Assembly: GCF_001425785.1 (NCBI RefSeq)
Contig: NZ_LMDI01000013.1
Location: 63,606 to 127,605, forward strand
DNA length: 64,000 bases
DNA from: Rhizobacter sp. Root1221
GTDB lineage: Bacteria; Pseudomonadota; Gammaproteobacteria; Burkholderiales; Burkholderiaceae_C
Reading direction: 5' to 3'
A model generated the notes under the pieces. That model was given only the letters and a program-made list of their open reading frames with translations. It did no database searches and was not told the DNA's origin. Of the stretch, positions 20,115 through 27,672 are shown piece after piece; the first letter of the stretch is position 1; each line of letters starts with the position of its first letter. The position numbers and the translations under genes were made by a program.

Positions 20115-22616
20115 ATGAAACAAGGGGCAGGGCGGTTGCGCGTGCGGCTGGCGGGGGCGGCATGCCGAGCCGGCCTGGCCTGTGCACTGCTGTGGTGCCT
20201 GGCCGTGGGCCAGGCAGTGGCCCAGCACCTGCACCTCACCGAAGCGGAAACCCGCTGGATCGCCGACCACCCCGTGGTCAAGTTCGGCTGGTCGAGCGGC
20301 CTGCCACCTTACTTCACGTTTGACGCCGGTGCGGCCGAGCCGCAGGGATACGCCGTCGAGGTGATGGGCCTCGCCCTGGAGCGCGTGGGCCTGCGCGCCA
20401 CCTACCGCCGCTACCCGAACCTGCCGGCCGCATTCGATGCGGTGCGCCGCGGCGAGGTGGCGGGTGTGCCGTTCGTGTCGACGCCGGCGGACGCCGCGGC
20501 CGGTGACCTGTTGGCCACCCGCCCGATGATCGCGGCCAACATGGTGCTCGCGGTGCGCCGCGACATCCCCGACATCTCCCCCACGGCGGATTTCGGCGGC
20601 TACCGGGTGGCCGTGGAAAACGCCTCCGGCGCCGACCAGTTGCTGCGCCGCCGCTTCACTGGGGCCCGTGTGCTGCGGTACGACACCCCCGAGGCCGCGC
20701 TGCGGGCGGTGGCCTCGGGTGACGCAGACCTGTTCATCGGCTACAGCCACGTGGCGGTGCACTACATCGAGTCCCTGCTGCTGGCGAACGTGCAGGTGCG
20801 GGGCATGCTGGGGCCCGGACTGTCCTCGCTCGGCCCCGCCATCTCGCGCGACCAGCCGGTGCTGCATGCCATCCTCGACAAGGCGATGGACAGCATCACG
20901 CAGCGCGAACGTGCCCAGTTGGCTGCACGCTGGCTGCCGCCTGAGGTCGGGGTGGACCGCGAACGCCCGAAGGTGGCGCTCTTGCCGGCCGAACGCGACT
21001 GGGTGGACCGCCACGGGCGCATCCGCATCGGCTACGACGCCTCGTTCGCTCCCATCACCGCACAGACCGACATGAGCGAACTGCGGGGCCTGGGCGCCGA
21101 CTTCATGCGGCTGGCGGCCGGCAAGGTGGGCCTCACCATCGAAAGCGAAAGTGGCGGCAGTTTTGCCGAGATGTACCGGCGCGGCGTCGGCGGCGACCTC
21201 GACGTGCTGGTTGGCGCGGCACGCACCAGTGCCCGGCGCAGCCATTACGACTTCGTGGGGCCGTTCCTGCGGGTGCCCACCGGCATCGTGACGGCCAGCA
21301 ACAACGGCCTGTTGGTGACCCGGCTCGACGAACTGGGCCGGCGGCGCCTGGCGCTCCTGGACGAGCACTTCCTGCTGCCCCAGTTGCGCACGCGGTACCC
21401 GTCGCTGCAGTTGCTGACCCTGCCCACGCAGGACGCCGTGCTCGAGGCGGTGGCCGACGGCCGGGCGGATGCGGGCATCGGCAACCTCAAGGTCGTCAAC
21501 CAGCTCATCAACGACCACTACACCGGGCGGGTGAAGGTCACCGGCACCGTGCCGGATGCAGACAGCGAGCTGTACTTCGCGGTGCGCCAGGACCGGCCGG
21601 AACTCACGCGACTGTTGCGCAAGGGACTGGATGCCGTCACCGAGGACGAGACCATCGAAATCGAACGCCGCTGGCTCGTGGCCAACCCGGAGCCGGGTGT
21701 GGCGATGCCGCAGGTGTTGCGCATCGTGGGGGGGAGTGCCGCGGTGGTGCTGTGGCTGGGCACGTGGGCCTACTTGTTGCGCCGCGGCAACCGCCGCCTT
21801 CTGGCGGCGCGGCAGATCGAACTGGACGCCCGCGAGCTGGCGGAGGCGGCGGCCGCGTCGCGCGGGCGGTTCCTCGGGTACCTGTCGCACGAGTTGCGGG
21901 GCACGCTGGGCGCCATCGCGTCGGGGGCGGCCATGGCCAAGAACGACCTGCCGGCCTCCACGCGCGATCGCATGCTCGACGCCATCAACGCCTCGGCCGA
22001 AGGGTTCCAGAGCCTCCTCGAAACCACGCTGCAATATGAACAGCAGCTCGAGCGGCCCATGGTGCTGCAGCCCGAGCCGGTGGACCTGGTGGCGCAATGG
22101 GCGCAGATGCTGGCACCGTTCGAGCTCAGCGCCTTGGCGAAGGGGCTCGCCCTCCACGCCCGGCTGGACGGCGCCGAAGCCCTCACCCAACTGGTGCTGC
22201 TCGATGCCTCCCGCCTGCGCCAGGTGGTGAACAACCTGGTGGGCAACGCCGTCAAGTTCACCCGCCAGGGCGAGGTGTCCGTCGCGGGACGGGTGACCGG
22301 CAGTGGCGCCGGGCGGCGTTTCGACATCGTGGTGGAAGACAGTGGTCCGGGGTTGTCGGCCGAAGACCGGTCCACGCTGTTCCAGCCGTATGCGCAGGGC
22401 GCCCAGGGGCAGCGGTTGCGCCAGGGGGCGGGCCTCGGCCTCGCGATCTCCCGGCAGATCGTCGATGCGATGGGTGGCCGCATCGACGTGGGCGAGGCGG
22501 CTGCAGGGGGTGCGCGGTTCACGGTCAGCTTGCCGCTGGTGGTGCAGCGGGACATGCCCGTGCCGGTGCGCGGGGCCGACGCGGTTGACAGCACGGGGCC
22601 CTCGCGTCAGACTTAA
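20115..22616 (+). CDS. BvgS-like sensor histidine kinase with two periplasmic solute-binding domains
   Basis: An 833-residue membrane sensor kinase. After a signal segment (residues 1-35) come two tandem family-3 solute-binding (VFT) domains, about 45-275 (WIADHPVVKFGWSSGLPPYF) and 295-530 (WVDRHGRIRIGYDASFAPIT). One membrane span follows at about 548-568, then a HisKA domain with LSHELRG (His592). The ATPase domain has the N box VVNNLVGNAVKFT, then VEDSGPGLSAEDR and GAGLGLAISRQIVDAMGG. Unlike BvgS it ends after the ATPase domain, with no receiver or Hpt and no PAS or HAMP. No response regulator gene is adjacent, so it is an orphan. The ligand is probably a small solute; identity unknown. Confidence 0.92.
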   Translation: MKQGAGRLRVRLAGAACRAGLACALLWCLAVGQAVAQHLHLTEAETRWIADHPVVKFGWSSGLPPYFTFDAGAAEPQGYAVEVMGLALERVGLRATYRRYPNLPAAFDAVRRGEVAGVPFVSTPADAAAGDLLATRPMIAANMVLAVRRDIPDISPTADFGGYRVAVENASGADQLLRRRFTGARVLRYDTPEAALRAVASGDADLFIGYSHVAVHYIESLLLANVQVRGMLGPGLSSLGPAISRDQPVLHAILDKAMDSITQRERAQLAARWLPPEVGVDRERPKVALLPAERDWVDRHGRIRIGYDASFAPITAQTDMSELRGLGADFMRLAAGKVGLTIESESGGSFAEMYRRGVGGDLDVLVGAARTSARRSHYDFVGPFLRVPTGIVTASNNGLLVTRLDELGRRRLALLDEHFLLPQLRTRYPSLQLLTLPTQDAVLEAVADGRADAGIGNLKVVNQLINDHYTGRVKVTGTVPDADSELYFAVRQDRPELTRLLRKGLDAVTEDETIEIERRWLVANPEPGVAMPQVLRIVGGSAAVVLWLGTWAYLLRRGNRRLLAARQIELDARELAEAAAASRGRFLGYLSHELRGTLGAIASGAAMAKNDLPASTRDRMLDAINASAEGFQSLLETTLQYEQQLERPMVLQPEPVDLVAQWAQMLAPFELSALAKGLALHARLDGAEALTQLVLLDASRLRQVVNNLVGNAVKFTRQGEVSVAGRVTGSGAGRRFDIVVEDSGPGLSAEDRSTLFQPYAQGAQGQRLRQGAGLGLAISRQIVDAMGGRIDVGEAAAGGARFTVSLPLVVQRDMPVPVRGADAVDSTGPSRQT

Positions 22617-22628
22617 CCCTATGGTTTA
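22613..22628. promoter_or_regulatory. Candidate ArsR-type operator palindrome
   Basis: The sequence TTAACCCTATGGTTTA contains the inverted repeat AACC-N4-GGTT directly ahead of the ArsR-family gene, partly overlapping the stop codon of the kinase gene. Position and symmetry fit an autoregulatory operator. This is an inference from symmetry alone. Confidence 0.4.
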
Positions 22629-22633
22629 TTGAA

Positions 22634-23101
22634 ATGGGCTCCATGGTGAAGCGAAACGACCTCGACCTGGTGTTTGCCGCGTTGGCCGACCCCACGCGGC
22701 GCGAGGTGCTGCAAACCCTCGGCGAAGAGGGCAGCCGCAGCGTTGGCGAACTGGCCGAGCCGCACGAGATGTCGCTGCCGGGGTTCATGAAACACCTGGC
22801 GGTGCTGGAGGCGGCGGGGCTGATCTCGCGCGTCAAGCTCGGCCGGGTGGTGCATTGCGAGTTGACCGCGGCCCCCATGCAGGACGCCGCCGGCTGGCTC
22901 ACCCGCTACGAGCAGTTCTGGAACGATCGGCTCGATGCGCTCGGGCGGTTCCTATATCACCAGGAGGAGATCCAGCCATGCCCCAGTCCGAGCCCCAGCC
23001 ACACCGCGTCGACTCCGGCTCGCCGAAACTCCAGCTCCAGCGGCACTACCCCGTCGCCGTCGAAAAAGTCTGGCGGGCGTGGACCGACCCGGCGGCGCTG
23101 A
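22634..23101 (+). CDS. ArsR-family transcriptional regulator with unusual C-terminal tail
   Basis: A winged-helix ArsR/SmtB-type repressor of the subgroup that is paired with SRPBCC (AHSA1) proteins. The HTH segment is FAALADPTRREVLQTLGEEG ... PGFMKHLAVLEAAGLISRVK. No metal-binding ELCVCDL-type motif is seen, which is normal for this subgroup. Residues up to about 115 (NDRLDALGRFLYHQEEIQ) match the family, whose members usually end there. Here the frame continues another 40 residues of Ser/Pro/Arg-rich sequence to 155, running 124 bases into the next gene. That tail is probably a by-product of a lost stop. An alternative start is the ATG three codons later. Confidence 0.85.
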   Translation: MGSMVKRNDLDLVFAALADPTRREVLQTLGEEGSRSVGELAEPHEMSLPGFMKHLAVLEAAGLISRVKLGRVVHCELTAAPMQDAAGWLTRYEQFWNDRLDALGRFLYHQEEIQPCPSPSPSHTASTPARRNSSSSGTTPSPSKKSGGRGPTRRR

Positions 23102-23445
23102 CCCGCTGGTTCGGCCCTGGTGAGCCCGACTCGGTGGTGGTCGCCGACCTCGACCTGCGTGTGGGCGGCCGGTACCACATCGGCTTCACCACGCAAGACG
23201 GCGAGCGGCACGACGTCTCTGGCATCTACGAGGTGGTGGAGCCGCCGCACCGGCTGGTGTTTTCGTGGGCGTGGAAGAGCACGCCCGAGCGGGTGTCGCG
23301 TGTGGCGGTGGACCTGGTGGCAGCGCGCGGGGGCACCGACCTGACGTTCCTGCACGAACGCTTCCACGACCAGGAAGCCCGCGACAACCACCAGCGCGGC
23401 TGGCTGCCCACATTCGACAAGCTGGCGCAGTTCCTGGGGGCCTGA
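22978..23445 (+). CDS. SRPBCC/AHSA1-domain protein
   Basis: A 155-residue START-like protein of the AHSA1 family. Diagnostic sequences are the N-terminal HYPVAVEKVWRAWTDPAALT followed by RWFGPG, then DLRVGGRYHIGF, and SGIYEVVEPPHRLVFSWAW. These proteins form a ligand-holding cavity; the cognate ligand is generally unknown. A very strong ribosome site (AGGAGGAG) lies before the ATG at 22978, inside the reading frame of the ArsR gene. Pairing with an ArsR-type regulator immediately upstream is the common arrangement and suggests coregulation. Confidence 0.92.
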   Translation: MPQSEPQPHRVDSGSPKLQLQRHYPVAVEKVWRAWTDPAALTRWFGPGEPDSVVVADLDLRVGGRYHIGFTTQDGERHDVSGIYEVVEPPHRLVFSWAWKSTPERVSRVAVDLVAARGGTDLTFLHERFHDQEARDNHQRGWLPTFDKLAQFLGA

Positions 23446-23464
23446 TCGCTACACTGGCGGGGTG

Positions 23465-24499
23465 ATGCGCATCGACCATTTCCGTGAACGCCTGCGGGCC
23501 CACGGCGCCAAACCCTGCCACGAATTCCGCGTGTTGCGCCTGTGGGCCACCGCGCAGGACCAGGGCAGCGGCCGCCGCAAGCCGGAGGATTTCCTGCCGG
23601 CCAGCGTGCGTGCCGCCTTGCCCGAACTCACCGCCGACCTGGCGGCGCTGGCCCGTGTGCGATCCGAACACCCGGCCGACGACGGCTCGGCACGCCTGCT
23701 GGTCGAGCTGGCGGGCGGGCACACGGTGGAGAGCGTGCTGCTGCCCCGCGACGGTGTGTGCGTGTCCACGCAGGTGGGATGTGCGGTGGGCTGCCTCTTC
23801 TGCATGACCGGCCGCGACGGCCTGTTGCGCCAGGTGGGCAGCGCCGAGATCGTGGCGCAGGTGGTGCTGGCCCGCGCCCGCCGCCCGGTGAAGAAGGTGG
23901 TGTTCATGGGCATGGGCGAACCGGCCCACAACCTCGACAACGTGCTGGAGGCCATCGACCTGCTGGGCACGGCCGGCGGCATCGGCCACAAGAACCTCGT
24001 GTTTTCCACCGTGGGCGACCCGCGGGTGTTCGAGCGGCTGCCGCTCGGGGCGGTGAAGCCCGCGCTGGCACTGTCATTGCACACCACTCGCGCGGATTTG
24101 CGGGCGGAACTGCTGCCCCGCGCGCCGCGGTTCGATCCGGCGGACCTGGTGGCCGAAGGCGAGCGCTACGCCCGCACCACGGGCTATCCCATCCAGTACC
24201 AGTGGACGCTGCTCGAAGGCATCAACGACACCGACGAGGAACTCGAAGGCATGGTGCGGCTGCTGTCCGGCAAGTACGCCATCATGAACATGATCCCGTA
24301 CAACACCACCGAGGGCACCGGCTACCGGCGGCCGTCGTGGGAACGCGCGGCGGCGATGTCGAACTACCTGAACCGGCGTGGGGTGCTGGCGCGGCTGCGC
24401 CAATCGGCCGGGCAGGACGTGGACGGCGGCTGCGGCCAGCTGCGTGCGCGGTCGGCCAAGCCGGCGCGCGCCACCATCGCGATTCAGCCCGTGGCCTGA
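23465..24499 (+). CDS. RlmN-like radical SAM RNA methyltransferase
   Basis: A 344-residue radical SAM enzyme of the RlmN/Cfr family, which methylates C2 (or C8) of an adenine in 23S rRNA or tRNA. The iron-sulfur cysteines are in VGCAVGCLFCMTG (CxxxCxxC). KVVFMGMGEPAHNLDNVLEA is the GEP motif, and the C-terminal GQDVDGGCGQLR holds the methyl-carrying Cys. The N-terminal domain is short and divergent, so this may be the second RlmN-like paralog found in many Burkholderiales, not the housekeeping rlmN. I chose ATG 23465; a GTG lies one codon earlier. The integron cassette run begins right after its stop. Confidence 0.88.
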   Translation: MRIDHFRERLRAHGAKPCHEFRVLRLWATAQDQGSGRRKPEDFLPASVRAALPELTADLAALARVRSEHPADDGSARLLVELAGGHTVESVLLPRDGVCVSTQVGCAVGCLFCMTGRDGLLRQVGSAEIVAQVVLARARRPVKKVVFMGMGEPAHNLDNVLEAIDLLGTAGGIGHKNLVFSTVGDPRVFERLPLGAVKPALALSLHTTRADLRAELLPRAPRFDPADLVAEGERYARTTGYPIQYQWTLLEGINDTDEELEGMVRLLSGKYAIMNMIPYNTTEGTGYRRPSWERAAAMSNYLNRRGVLARLRQSAGQDVDGGCGQLRARSAKPARATIAIQPVA

Positions 24500-24570
24500 G
24501 CTGCTTGTCTTGGTCCGTGAACATTGGCGTGCCCCATTTGGCAGCCGCTTACCTTTTACGCTAGATCTCC

Positions 24571-25212
24571 ATGCGCACGCTCGACGAACTCATCAATCAA
24601 GACGACCCGGCAATTCCGTTCGTTCGGCAATGGCTCGCTGAAAGCAGCAGGCCCGTCGAGCTTCTCCCGCCTTCAGAGCGCAACGGCGAAGTTCTCGTCA
24701 ACCTCCAGATCACAACTCGGTCACCGATGGGTGCGATTGCCTATGAGACTGGCGGCATCCTGGTCGATCACGGGTGGCTGCGCATTCTTGGGTCTGGCCA
24801 TCCCAAGCTTCCACGAGACATCGCTCAGTGGAACGCCGGGCGTTCATCCGGTCATCTATTGGTCGCAGATGACGTGGCCGGCGGCTTCTTTTCGGTAAAC
24901 GGAGGCAGCCTGGGAGATGATCCTGGCTCGGTGTACTACTGGGCACCCGACACGTTGAAATGGGAGTCGCTTGGTCTCGGGTATACGGATTTCCTCTGCT
25001 GGGTGCTCAGCGACAGACTGTCTGCGTTCTACGAAGGTTTGCGGTGGAACAACTGGCAAGCCGACTTGCAAAGGGTAGACGGAGGCCAGTGCTTCAGCTT
25101 CTATCCACCCCTCTGGACCGCGGAAGGGACTGCTGAATCCAGCTCTCGCAAGCCAATCGGTGTCGCGGATCAGTACGCGCTCAATACTGAGGGCTGGAGC
25201 CAAACGGAATGA
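24571..25212 (+). CDS. DUF2625 family protein in integron cassette 1
   Basis: A 213-residue protein resembling the DUF2625 family, of unknown function. Characteristic parts are TLDELINQDDPAIPFVRQWL, a YETGGILVDHGWLRILGSGH segment, and FFSVNGGSLGDDPGSVYYWA followed by PDTLKWESLGLGYTDFL. No signal peptide or membrane span is seen, so it is cytoplasmic. It is the first complete cassette gene of the array; its stop lies seven bases before the attC site at 25219. The ATG has no strong ribosome site. Confidence 0.78.
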   Translation: MRTLDELINQDDPAIPFVRQWLAESSRPVELLPPSERNGEVLVNLQITTRSPMGAIAYETGGILVDHGWLRILGSGHPKLPRDIAQWNAGRSSGHLLVADDVAGGFFSVNGGSLGDDPGSVYYWAPDTLKWESLGLGYTDFLCWVLSDRLSAFYEGLRWNNWQADLQRVDGGQCFSFYPPLWTAEGTAESSSRKPIGVADQYALNTEGWSQTE

Positions 25213-25218
25213 ACCACA

Positions 25219-25288
25219 GGCCTGACCCTTTCATCGGGAGGGCGTCCCCCGGCAAGCTGGTCGCCGCTTCTCATATCACACGTTAGAC
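25219..25288 (+). repeat. attC site 1
   Basis: A 70-base attC-type recombination site. The left core is GCCTGAC (25220-25226) and the right core GTTAGAC (25282-25288), with a GGTCGCCGC inner arm. The middle is imperfectly paired, so it may be a weakened site. It ends six bases before the next cassette's ATG. Confidence 0.7.
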
Positions 25289-25294
25289 GTCACG

Positions 25295-25723
25295 ATGCCG
25301 CTCTCCGCTTCCGTAACAGTCCTGCAAGGCGATACTGCGGTCGACATCGAGGTACGACGACGCGCCGTGGAAGTACAACTGGGCTCGGCGCATGAGGAAC
25401 GGGCGTACGAGGCGTTGGACAGTGCATTGCGCGAGCGAACTCGCCAAGTATTCGAGTCCGAAGGGAGCGGTGTTCATGTCTTGGACGATTGGTGGCCCAA
25501 CCGAACAGCCGTCGTCGAAGCAGATGAACAGGTCGTCAATTCAGCCACTGTCGACGCGCTTCAACGCCTCCTCACGAACGAGTACGCAGAATGGTCCGTC
25601 GGGATAGAGGTCTACCGCGGCCTGGGTGGAGAGAGGCCAGAGAATCTTGGGCCTGTTCACATCTACGTCGACGCTATCCTTACCACCAAGCAACTACTTC
25701 ATCTGGTCGCCAGTGACGTCTAA
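25295..25723 (+). CDS. Unknown protein of integron cassette 2
   Basis: A 142-residue soluble protein I do not recognise. It is rich in Val, Glu and Asp, has a central VHVLDDWWPNRTAVVEADEQ segment and an Asp/Val-rich C-terminus (VHIYVDAILTTKQLLHL). There is no signal peptide or membrane span. It starts seven bases after the right core of attC 1, and its TAA stop lies inside the left core of attC 2 (GTCTAAC), the compact layout of integron cassettes. Cassette genes of this size are often stress, toxin-immunity or phage-defence functions, but nothing here proves any of these. Confidence 0.7.
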   Translation: MPLSASVTVLQGDTAVDIEVRRRAVEVQLGSAHEERAYEALDSALRERTRQVFESEGSGVHVLDDWWPNRTAVVEADEQVVNSATVDALQRLLTNEYAEWSVGIEVYRGLGGERPENLGPVHIYVDAILTTKQLLHLVASDV

Positions 25724-25795
25724 CCCTTCCATCGAGCGGACGTCTTCCAGCAGGCTTCGCCTGCATCCAGCCGCCGCTCATGTCCAACGTTAGGC
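25718..25795 (+). repeat. attC site 2, complete
   Basis: A well-preserved 78-base attC: left core GTCTAAC (25718-25724), inner arm CATCGAGCGG, a terminal hairpin GCAGGC-TTC-GCCTGC (25750-25764), inner arm CCGCCGCTCATG and right core GTTAGGC (25789-25795). Arms pair with the usual unpaired bases. The first bases after the left core are identical to those of the half site at 26300. Confidence 0.9.
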
Positions 25796-25814
25796 CTCAT
25801 CGCAGACGCACTAC

Positions 25815-26711
25815 ATGTCCGACAACATCCGATACGCACCGCCTACAGCACAGGTCGGAGACATCGCCGAGGCTTCGCCACGAGGTAGTCATGGCTTGAA
25901 GTTGAGTGTGTCGCTCTTCTGGCGATTGTTCTTACTTCACACCGTTCTGCTGCTGCCAGTAGCAGCTGTGCTAGGCCTTTCAGATCTCGGCCAAAGCGCG
26001 ATGTTCCTTATGCTGAAGCCATCGCTCTTCTTCGCAGTGGTTGCCGCCGTGCTGGCAAGCTCATTGCTGGTTTTTCGTCCTGGGCTTCTGTTTTTCGTTT
26101 GGGGGTACCGCCTCCACTTGCCATTTGGTAGCTGGCGCAAGTTCACTTGGAGTTTCTGCACCCTCTATCTAGTTCTTGGCATCGTGAATGTCGGGGTCGC
26201 GTTCACCACTCCTGTTGCCGTCTGGGTTCAATTCAAAACCTTCGTACCGTTTTTTGCGATCGTGGCACTTTGCGTCGCCGCTCCCCGTTTTCTCGCAAGG
26301 CCTAACCCTTCCATCGAGCCAAGCATGACTACCCCGCGCCCATTTGGTCTTGGGTCGTTCGCCGCTGCTGGCTTTGTTGGCGGTCCTCTTGCTGCCTTGT
26401 ACCTGGCGGCCCGCAACAGGATGAACCACGCACCTTCACGCGAGGCTTCAATGCTGTTGGGCTTCCATGTTGTTGCGTCAGGCGTGTGGCTCTGGACGAT
26501 CTTCAATGCCCCACGCGATGCGTTGTCTCAGCTTGTTGTACACCTGCCCCAAGTGGCGCTCTGGTCTCTTGTATCGTGGCCACTTCTACGCCGGAGCTTT
26601 GCGGCGTATTCCAAGGCGGGTGGGTCATTCAGATCAGTATGGGTCGCAGCCGGCATCGGGCTCCTGTTCGCAATCGGGCTGAGGCTAGTGTTTCGGCTTC
26701 TCTTTGCCTAG
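25815..26711 (+). CDS. Fused membrane protein made of two integron cassettes
   Basis: A 298-residue polytopic protein whose frame runs through an attC remnant. Residues 1-162 form one protein: a polar start (MSDNIRYAPPTAQVGDIAEA) and four or five hydrophobic spans. Residues 163-169 (PNPSIEP) are encoded by the left half of an attC site at 26300-26319. From Met171 (ATG 26325) a second protein begins (MTTPRPFGLGSFAAAGFVGG) with four more spans. The second part could still start on its own at 26325. The simplest reading is a deletion that removed the rest of the attC and joined two cassettes in frame. No family is recognised for either half; the joint product may or may not work. Confidence 0.7.
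   Translation: MSDNIRYAPPTAQVGDIAEASPRGSHGLKLSVSLFWRLFLLHTVLLLPVAAVLGLSDLGQSAMFLMLKPSLFFAVVAAVLASSLLVFRPGLLFFVWGYRLHLPFGSWRKFTWSFCTLYLVLGIVNVGVAFTTPVAVWVQFKTFVPFFAIVALCVAAPRFLARPNPSIEPSMTTPRPFGLGSFAAAGFVGGPLAALYLAARNRMNHAPSREASMLLGFHVVASGVWLWTIFNAPRDALSQLVVHLPQVALWSLVSWPLLRRSFAAYSKAGGSFRSVWVAAGIGLLFAIGLRLVFRLLFA
26300..26319 (+). repeat. Half attC inside a cassette gene
   Basis: The bases GCCTAACCCTTCCATCGAGC match the left core and left arm of attC 2 (18 identical bases after the first two), but no right arm or right core follows; an ATG comes five bases later. It marks the junction of two fused cassettes. Confidence 0.8.
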
Positions 26712-26745
26712 CCACTGAGGGCAACCTGAGTTTCACACCGGCGAG

Positions 26746-26810
26746 GCCTAACCCATCGAGCTGACGTGCCCGGCATGCCGGGTCACGCCGCTCATGTCAA
26801 ACGTCTAGGT
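26746..26810 (+). repeat. attC site 3 with altered right core
   Basis: A 65-base attC with left core GCCTAAC (26746-26752), a perfect central palindrome CCCGGCATGCCGGG (26769-26782), inner arm GCCGCTCATGTCAAAC, and a right core reading GTCTAGG where GTTAGG is expected. The extra or changed base may lower recombination. The right core also supplies the AGGTGG ribosome site of the next gene. Confidence 0.78.
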
Positions 26811-26816
26811 GGCATA

Positions 26817-27245
26817 GTGAATTATTCGAACCTCTTGCCAACCGTCTGCGTGGCTCTTCTGCAAGGCTGCATTCCAAGAACAGCTGTTGTGCATGACGGA
26901 CTGAAGTCGAAGATCGTGGATTCAGTCACCAAGGAGCCACTGAATGGCGCCTTTGTCTACGACTACGTGGATGGTGGAAAACCCCATGTCCTGGTGCTTG
27001 GCAATGAGAGCGGCGAGGTCACCCTCGATCCCAGTAGAAGATTGACACTGGGCGGCTTAATGGGCGAAGCACTCGTGCGCCAGAAACTTTGGGTGTGCAA
27101 AGAAGGGTATGTCCCTTACCTGGCTGGCTCACGTGGCGGCTGGAATGCTGACTATGGGCCGAGCAGAATCCACACGCCCACGGTGATTGAGCTCGCGAAG
27201 TCACCTCTCGCACCAGCGGAGAGTTGCCTGGCCATCAAATCCTAG
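26817..27245 (+). CDS. Putative lipoprotein of the last integron cassette
   Basis: A 142-residue protein with a short leader ending in the lipobox ALLQGC at Cys18, so probably an outer-membrane or inner-membrane lipoprotein. The mature part has a beta-sandwich look of carboxypeptidase-regulatory-like domains: IVDSVTKEPLNGAFVYDYVD, then GEVTLDPSRRLTLG and a KEGYVPYLAGSR segment. The GTG start follows AGGTGG in the attC right core; an ATG at 26766 lies inside the attC hairpin and is rejected. The cassette end has no clear attC; the array stops here or the last site has decayed. Confidence 0.72.
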   Translation: MNYSNLLPTVCVALLQGCIPRTAVVHDGLKSKIVDSVTKEPLNGAFVYDYVDGGKPHVLVLGNESGEVTLDPSRRLTLGGLMGEALVRQKLWVCKEGYVPYLAGSRGGWNADYGPSRIHTPTVIELAKSPLAPAESCLAIKS

Positions 27246-27308
27246 GTGCACATCGGGGCTTGACTCCGCGCTTGGCCTCGTCCCCGTCGTGGCCCGTCTC
27301 GATGTCAG

Positions 27309-27638
27309 TTATTTGCCGGACAGGACACCCAGGGCGTCCTCGATCTCGCGCTGGCCGGCGGGGCGCACCACGCGGGCCACTTCCTGGCCGTCGCGCAACA
27401 CCACGAGCGTGGGCCACAGCTTGACGCGGTAGGAACGCCCGAGCCGGCGGCCGGGGCCGTCCTCGATCTTCACATGGCGGAACTCGGGGTGGCCGGCCAT
27501 GGCAGCGGCCAGTGCCGGCTGGGCCGCCTGGCAGATGCCGCACCAGGGGGCGCCGAACTCGATGACCGACGAGCCGCTCAGCGCATCGATTTCCTCGCGG
27601 GGCGGCTCCACGGGGGCGTAGGTGGTGGTCATGGACAT
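27309..27638 (-). CDS. Thioredoxin-like protein with CGIC active site
   Basis: A 109-residue thioredoxin-fold protein. The active site is FGAPWCGICQAAQPALAAAM, with CGIC in place of the CGPC of classical thioredoxins, and the cis-Pro region is VKLWPTLVVLRDGQEVARVV. It should act as a cytoplasmic disulfide reductase or peroxide-linked redox partner. The start was placed at ATG 27638; another ATG is two codons later, and neither has a strong ribosome site. It lies 34 bases downstream of the MATE gene on the same strand and is likely cotranscribed. Confidence 0.85.
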   Translation of the reverse strand: MSMTTTYAPVEPPREEIDALSGSSVIEFGAPWCGICQAAQPALAAAMAGHPEFRHVKIEDGPGRRLGRSYRVKLWPTLVVLRDGQEVARVVRPAGQREIEDALGVLSGK

Positions 27639-27672
27639 GGTGTCATGGTCTGGCAACGGGCATGCCCGGCCG

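Larger units (their letters stand above)
24500..27245 (+). mobile_element. Integron cassette array without integrase (CALIN-like)
   Basis: Between the RlmN-like gene and the thioredoxin gene lie four same-direction open frames separated by 65-78-base attC-like elements (25219-25288, 25718-25795, 26746-26810) and one half attC (26300-26319). Base composition is visibly poorer in G+C than on either side. No tyrosine integrase of the IntI type is present anywhere in the window. A degenerate R'-like GCTAGAT at 24560-24566 after a GCCGCTTACC stretch may be the worn left boundary. Such clusters are known as CALINs. Expression would have to come from outside or from promoters inside the cassettes. 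Confidence 0.82.

Noticed and set aside
24500-27245. Possible CRISPR array because of several similar spaced elements
   Set aside because: Elements are 65-78 bases, differ in their centres, and flank genes 430-900 bases long; they are attC sites, not CRISPR repeats.
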